Origin: Pomphorhynchus laevis
Taxonomy: Eukaryota > Acanthocephala > Palaeacanthocephala > Echinorhynchida > Pomphorhynchidae
Assembly: GCA_012934845.2 (NCBI GenBank)
Contig: WNNJ02000401.1
Location: 62,001 to 126,000, forward strand
Length of the DNA stretch: 64,000 bases
Direction of reading: 5' to 3'
A model generated the notes under the pieces. That model was not told where the DNA came from and did not search any database. It was given only the letters and a program-made list of their open reading frames with translations. Shown here piece by piece: positions 62,955-64,000 of the stretch (its first letter is position 1; each line of letters opens with the position of its first letter). A program made the position numbers and the translations under genes.

Positions 62955-63700
62955 CGTACAGTGAGGGGGATTGAACAATGCAATGACCCAGTACAACGTT
63001 CAACCGCCGTTGCCAGCTTAAATATTTCTTTCGATGAACCGCATATCGACACAAATCAATCTTTATCCGCTTCTTACTTTACCTCGTTGATCGTGGACAC
63101 GCAGATATTGTGATGGAGGTTCATGAATCAAAATCCCATATTTTGCGTTCTAGTCCAACCCTGCCCAGTTCATCGGACAAACATTTACAGGAGGATCCAA
63201 ATCAGAGTAGCTGTGGAGGTTCACCCGTTAACTTGACGAATGATTTTAATGATCTGATCATCCATCTTCCTTTATCAAACTACGCCGTGCACCTGAAAAA
63301 GATTCCATCGTGTAGCGATGACCACGACAGCGACGCTGTCAACCAATACTCGTTGTGCAAGCAGGTTGTATCTCACGTGATTCGGGTCCGGTCAGTCTGC
63401 CCATATCGATCAGAGCGGATCGATAAGATTAGTTAGCGCTGCAATTTGGAGAAAGTCACAAAGTGTTCAACACATTGGCTGGGTCTGATATGTGTGATCC
63501 GTCAAGTGTTCGTCAAATCATACCTGCGACGATGCGCAATCACCCAGACACCATAAACAACCTGATATCTTTTCCTCTAGCGAAATGTCTGATTGTCGCA
63601 GGTAAAATGCAAGATTGGAGTTCACGAGATGTTGACGAAGTTCTGGGAATACAATGTGCTTAGCGACAACTCGAGAATGAACATACGGGGCGTGCATGTG
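62955..63700 (+). other. Element-related DNA with short open frames, unassigned
   Basis: Open frames of 108 codons (63110-63436) and 66 codons (63463-63663) carry no motif I recognise. They lie between the C terminus of one copy of the zinc-finger LINE and the N terminus of another, so they are probably 3'/5' UTR or spacer of that family. Confidence 0.35.
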
Positions 63701-63719
63701 TCGAAAATATTGGTAATAC

Positions 63720-64000
63720 GATGACGGAGAGTCCTTACGATTCAAGCGGAACGTGCGAAAATTCGTCTAATAGTGGATCTCTGGTAATGAACGACTAATC
63801 CCATGTCATTCTACCGAACCCTGGATATTTTCGCTATATGGATTGTGACAAACCATATACTTGTCGAGAAATCCTAAAGAAGCATTTACGGACGAAACAC
63901 CCTTACCAATCCGACACATCAACGCCAGGTGGTAGCATCACTCCCGAAGTGGCAACCGCAAGCGAAAGTGCTTCCTTCCCCACTGCTTCGATTGATAATC
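63720..64000 (+). pseudogene. N-terminal zinc-finger region of the zinc-finger LINE family, cut by window edge
   Basis: From the ATG at 63721 a frame gives TESPYDSSGTCENSSNSG, a TAA, then GYFRYMDCDKPYTCREILKK and HLRTKHPYQSD. The latter is a C2H2 finger (C-x12-H-x4-H) whose first Cys has become Tyr (R-Y-M-D-C). Ser/Thr-rich sequence follows. It is the start of another copy of the family; the RT would be beyond the window. Confidence 0.5.

Overview
This is a eukaryotic (invertebrate animal) genomic window. It is AT-rich, coding information sits in short GT-AG exons, and most of the DNA is transposon debris: Ty3/gypsy LTR elements, several non-LTR (LINE) families, Penelope-like elements (PLEs), tRNA-derived SINEs, foldback elements and tandem repeats. 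There are no operons, ribosome binding sites or CRISPR arrays. Introns as short as 48-55 nt occur beside introns of many kilobases. I cannot place the organism more precisely than an invertebrate metazoan.

Host gene. The only host gene I can support is on the + strand. It is an extracellular-type leucine-rich-repeat (LRR) gene cut into at least 14 small exons between 4414 and 61999. Each exon encodes about one LRR, most are exactly 72 nt, and all begin and end in phase 2. This one-repeat-per-exon layout is known from LGR/RXFP receptors and SLIT/LRIG-type genes. No 7TM, Ig, LRR-CT or signal peptide exon is visible, so the family is not assigned. Almost everything else in the window sits in its introns.

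Main unusual system. At about 4790-6608, inside the first long intron and antisense to the LRR gene, lie 5.5 tandem copies of a roughly 322-bp unit. Each unit folds, on the minus strand, into a type I hammerhead ribozyme. The copy at 6212-6294 has a complete consensus core and three perfectly formed helices. The array stops exactly at the predicted self-cleavage site (6608). This is the signature of a metazoan retrozyme, a small non-autonomous element amplified as self-cleaved RNA. PLEs, the usual suspects for supplying reverse transcriptase, are present in the same window.

Layout. 1-700: 3' end of a decayed gypsy element. 1.0-3.7 kb: decayed LINE (+). 4.4-6.9 kb: LRR exons flanking the retrozyme array. 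7.1-10.5 kb: decayed LINE with N-terminal zinc finger (-). 11.0-11.5 kb: two palindromic foldback elements. 11.9-17.0 kb: two copies of one LINE family (-). 17.7-22.2 kb: LRR exon, SINEs, PLE and LINE fragments. 22.3-25.2 kb: 12-bp minisatellite. 25.9 kb: LRR exon. 26.78-31.34 kb: intact, young gypsy element with identical LTRs and a target-site duplication. 31.9-37.3 kb: LRR exons with a LINE fragment at 34.3-35.8. 37.7-39.7 kb: PLE fragments, a small-GTPase pseudogene and an RTE-type LINE tail. 40.8-41.9 kb: LINE tail. 42.1 kb: LRR exon. 43.3-50.4 kb: SINE, jockey/CR1-like LINE copies and satellites. 51.6-54.5 kb: LRR exons, SINE, PLE fragment. 54.8-57.7 kb: nearly complete PLE with GIY-YIG domain plus an inverted copy of its tail. 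58.3-59.1 kb: foldback copies and LRR exon. 59.3-64.0 kb: three pieces of the zinc-finger LINE family around the last two LRR exons.
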